DNA of 64,000 nucleotides from Apostichopus japonicus. Lineage: Eukaryota; Echinodermata; Holothuroidea; Aspidochirotida; Stichopodidae. The translations under genes and the position numbers were made by a program. The notes beneath the pieces were generated by a model that ran no database searches, was not told where the DNA came from, and saw only the letters and a list, made by a program, of their open reading frames with translations. The stretch spans positions 19,966,489-20,030,488 of the forward strand of contig NC_092572.1 in assembly GCF_037975245.1 (NCBI RefSeq), read 5' to 3'. Shown here piece after piece: positions 61,101-64,000 of this stretch (its first letter is position 1; the number at the start of each line of letters is the position of its first letter).

Positions 61101-64000
61101 CTCACGCAGACAATCAGGCACGCACACAATCAGACACGACGACAGTCAGACAGTCAAACAATCATACACGCAATCGGTCAAACCATGCATACAATGCAGA
61201 CAATCAGACAAGCAGCCAATCAGACAAGCAGACAATTGGAGATGCAGACAATTAGAGACAAAGACAATCAGACACGCACACAATCAGACAATCACACAAT
61301 CAGACAAGTACATAATCAGACACGCACACAATCAGACAAGCACACAATCAGACACGCACACAATCAGACACGCACACAATCAGACACGCACACAATCAGA
61401 CAATCAGACACGCACACAATCACACAATCAGACACGCACACAATCAGACAATCAGACACGCACACAATCAGACAATCAGACAAGCACACAATCAGACAAT
61501 CAGACAATCAGACAAGCACATAATCAGACACGCACACAATCAGACACGCACACAATCAGACACTCACACAATCAGAAAATCACACAATCAGACACGCACA
61601 CAATCAGACACGCAGACATCCATACACGCAGACAATCAGGCACGCAGACAATCAGGCACGCAGCCAGTAAGACAACCAGACATGGAGCTAGTACGAGAAT
61701 CAGATACGCAAACAAGCAGACATGCAGACAACTAGGTACGCTGACGGTCAGACACGCAGACAGTCAGACACACAGACAGTCAAACAAGCATACACGCAGT
61801 CGGTCAAACAATCAGGAGCACATGCAATGAGACACGCAGACAATCAAACATTCATACAATAAATACGCAGACAATCAGGCAATAAAACACTCAAACAATC
61901 AGACACACACACAATCAGGCACGCAGCCAGTCAGACATGCAGCCAAACAGACAATAAGGCAGGCAGACCATCACTCACGCAGACAATCAGGCACGCACAC
62001 AATCAGACACGAAGACAGTCAGACAGTCAAACAATCATACACGCAATCAGTCAAACCTTGCAGACAATGCAGACAATCAGACAAGCAGACAATTGGAGAT
62101 GCAGACAATTAGAGACAAAGAAAATCAGACAATCACATAATCAGACTATCAGACAATCAAACATTGAGATACGCAGCATCCATACACGCAGACAATCAGG
62201 CACGCAGCCAGCAAGACAATCAGACACGAAGACAGTCAGCCAGTCAAAAATCATACACGCAATCGGTCAAACCATCAGAAGTGCAGACAATCAGACAAGC
62301 AGCCAATCAGACAATTAGAAACGCAGACAATCAAACGATCATACAATAAAAAGCGCAAACAATCAGACAATCAGACACGCAGCCAATCAGAATTGCAGAC
62401 AATCAGAGACGCAGACAATTGGAGATGCAGACAATCAGAGGCAAATACAATCAGACAATCACATAATCACATAATCAGACTATCAGACAATCAAACATTG
62501 AGATACGCAGCATCCACACACGCAGACAATCAGGCACGCAGCCAGCAAGACAATCAGACACGGAGCCAGTCAGAGAATCAGACAACCAAACCATAAGACA
62601 ATCAAAGAATCAGACACGCAGACAATCAGCCTGTTAGACAATCAGACACGGAGCCAGTCGGAGAATCAGATACGCAGACAATTAGATTTGCAGACAATCA
62701 GGCACGCTGACGATCAGACACGCAGAGGGTCAAACAATCAGAAGCACATGCAATGAGACGCGCAGACAATCAAACGATCATACAATAAATATGCAAACAA
62801 TCAGGCAATAAGACATGCAAACACTCAGACACGCAGCCATTCATACTAGCATACAAACAGGTACGCAGCCAGTCAGATACGCAGCCAGTCAGACAATCAG
62901 GTATGCAGACACGCAGACAAGCAGACAATAAGACACGCAGACAATTAAACGATCATTCAATAAAAAGCGCAAACAATGAGACAAGCAGACAATGAGACAC
63001 GCAGACAATCAGAGACGCAGACGATCAGAGACGCAGACAATCAGAGACGCATACAATCAAACAATCAGACAACCAGACCATAAGACAATCAAACAATCAG
63101 ACACCCAGCATCCATACACGCAGACAATCAGGCATGCAGCCAGCAAGTCAACCAGACACGGATCCAGTCAGAGAATCAGATATGCAGACAATCAGGCACG
63201 CTGACGATCAGACGCTCAAACAGTCAAACAATCATACACGAAGTCGGTCAAACAATCAGAAGCGCATGCAATGAGACACGCAGACAATCAAGCAATCATA
63301 CAATAAATATGCAGACAATTAGACAATGAGACACGCAAACAATCACACACGCAGCCATTCATACACGCACTCAATCAGGTACGCAGCCAATTAGAGTCAA
63401 ACAGTCATACACGCAATCGGTCAAAGCATCAGAGGCGCAGACAATGAGACGCGCGGACAAGCAGACAATTAGACACGCAGAGAGTCAAACGATCATACAA
63501 TAAATAGCGCAAGCAATTAGGCACGCAGCCAGTCAGACACACAGACGGGAGCCAGTCAGACAATCTGAAATCAAACTATTAGACACGCAGACAATCAAAC
63601 ACGAAGACACATAATCAATCAAACACGAAGACACATAATCGGTCAAACAATCAGAAGCGCAAACGCGAAGGCACGAAGTCGCGCAGAGAATCAGACAATG
63701 AAACAAGCAGACAATGAGAAACGCCGCTATTATACACGCAGACAAAAACACAATCATAAAATCACACAATCACACAATCAGACAGCCACACAATCAGACA
63801 ACTAGACTATAAGACAAGCAGACAATCTGACAAGCAGACAAAATACACGCAGACACTCAGACAATCAAACAATCAGTCAGTCACATAATTAGACAATGAG
63901 AACCGCAGCATTTCATACACGCAGACAATCAGGCACGCAGCCAGTTAGACAATCAGACACAAAGCCAGTCAGAGAATCAGACACGCAGACAATCAGACAC
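55105..64000 (+). repeat. Satellite array on an 8-bp unit (AATCAGAC), runs past window end
   Basis: About 8.9 kb of AATCAGAC and variants (ACGCAGAC, ACGCACAC, AAGCACAC). A near-pure run of about 34 units occupies 58149-58425, followed by AAACAGAC units to about 58488. 57590-58150 has a 24-bp period (two AATCAGAC units plus one containing CGATA). Larger composite blocks of several hundred bp recur, for example GCCAGTAAGACAACCAGACA near 59194, 59850, 60803 and 61662. Because the pure unit has no stop in any plus frame, long frames rich in N-Q-T-I-R-Q-S-D appear and should not be annotated as genes. Confidence 0.95.

Noticed and set aside
55105-64000. CRISPR-like array
   Set aside because: The repeats are contiguous 8-bp units with no unique spacers, in a eukaryotic context.

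Overview
This is eukaryotic, intron-bearing, repeat-rich, AT-rich DNA. The mix of a ZU5-UPA-Death gene, a single-coding-exon class A GPCR, a Penelope-like element with a GIY-YIG domain, Ty3/gypsy and LINE relics, several tRNA-headed SINEs and hAT/Mutator-like MITEs suggests a marine deuterostome. An echinoderm such as a sea cucumber is my guess, from family resemblance only. No bacterial features (operons, RBS, CRISPR) were seen.

Layout. 0.4-1.2 kb: decayed LTR-retroelement gag-protease (minus). 4.4-4.7 kb: a tRNA-headed SINE. 9.98-20.2 kb: the best host gene, on the minus strand, with seven phase-compatible exons that splice into a linker-ZU5-UPA-Death protein. Its 5' end is not resolved. 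Its introns hold a Mutator-like MITE (13.32-14.34 kb) that split a SINE and left a 9-bp target duplication, a LINE 3' fragment and AT microsatellites. 24.4-26.3 kb and 31.8-32.5 kb: two diverged direct copies of one segment. Between them lies a 4.9-kb element (26.76-31.67 kb) with terminal inverted repeats, arrays of AGACTGA sites at both ends, a perfect 40-bp hairpin and two exon-like fragments of an unknown gene. 32.5-33.8 kb: 5'-truncated Penelope-like element. 34.15-39.18 kb: a hAT-like MITE interrupted by a 4.36-kb Ty3/gypsy element with unusually short 124-bp LTRs, a 5-bp target duplication and a broken gag-pol.

39.4-41.1 kb: AT microsatellites, a SINE, telomere-like repeats and a tandem pair of about 335-bp repeats. 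44.8-45.3 kb: minisatellite. 45.6 kb: a hammerhead-ribozyme-like motif typical of Penelope ends. 46.25-46.91 kb: a hAT-like element with exact 8-bp target duplications. 50.84-51.84 kb: an intact GPCR gene (minus), followed upstream by a SINE and a truncated GPCR pseudogene fragment. 53.6-54.7 kb: decayed LINE reverse transcriptase. 55.1 kb to the window end: about 8.9 kb of satellite built on an 8-bp unit (AATCAGAC), whose long open frames are an artefact of the repeat.

Two host genes are well supported (ZU5-UPA-Death and GPCR). Nearly everything else is mobile or satellite DNA, much of it nested, so the relative order of several insertions can be read directly.
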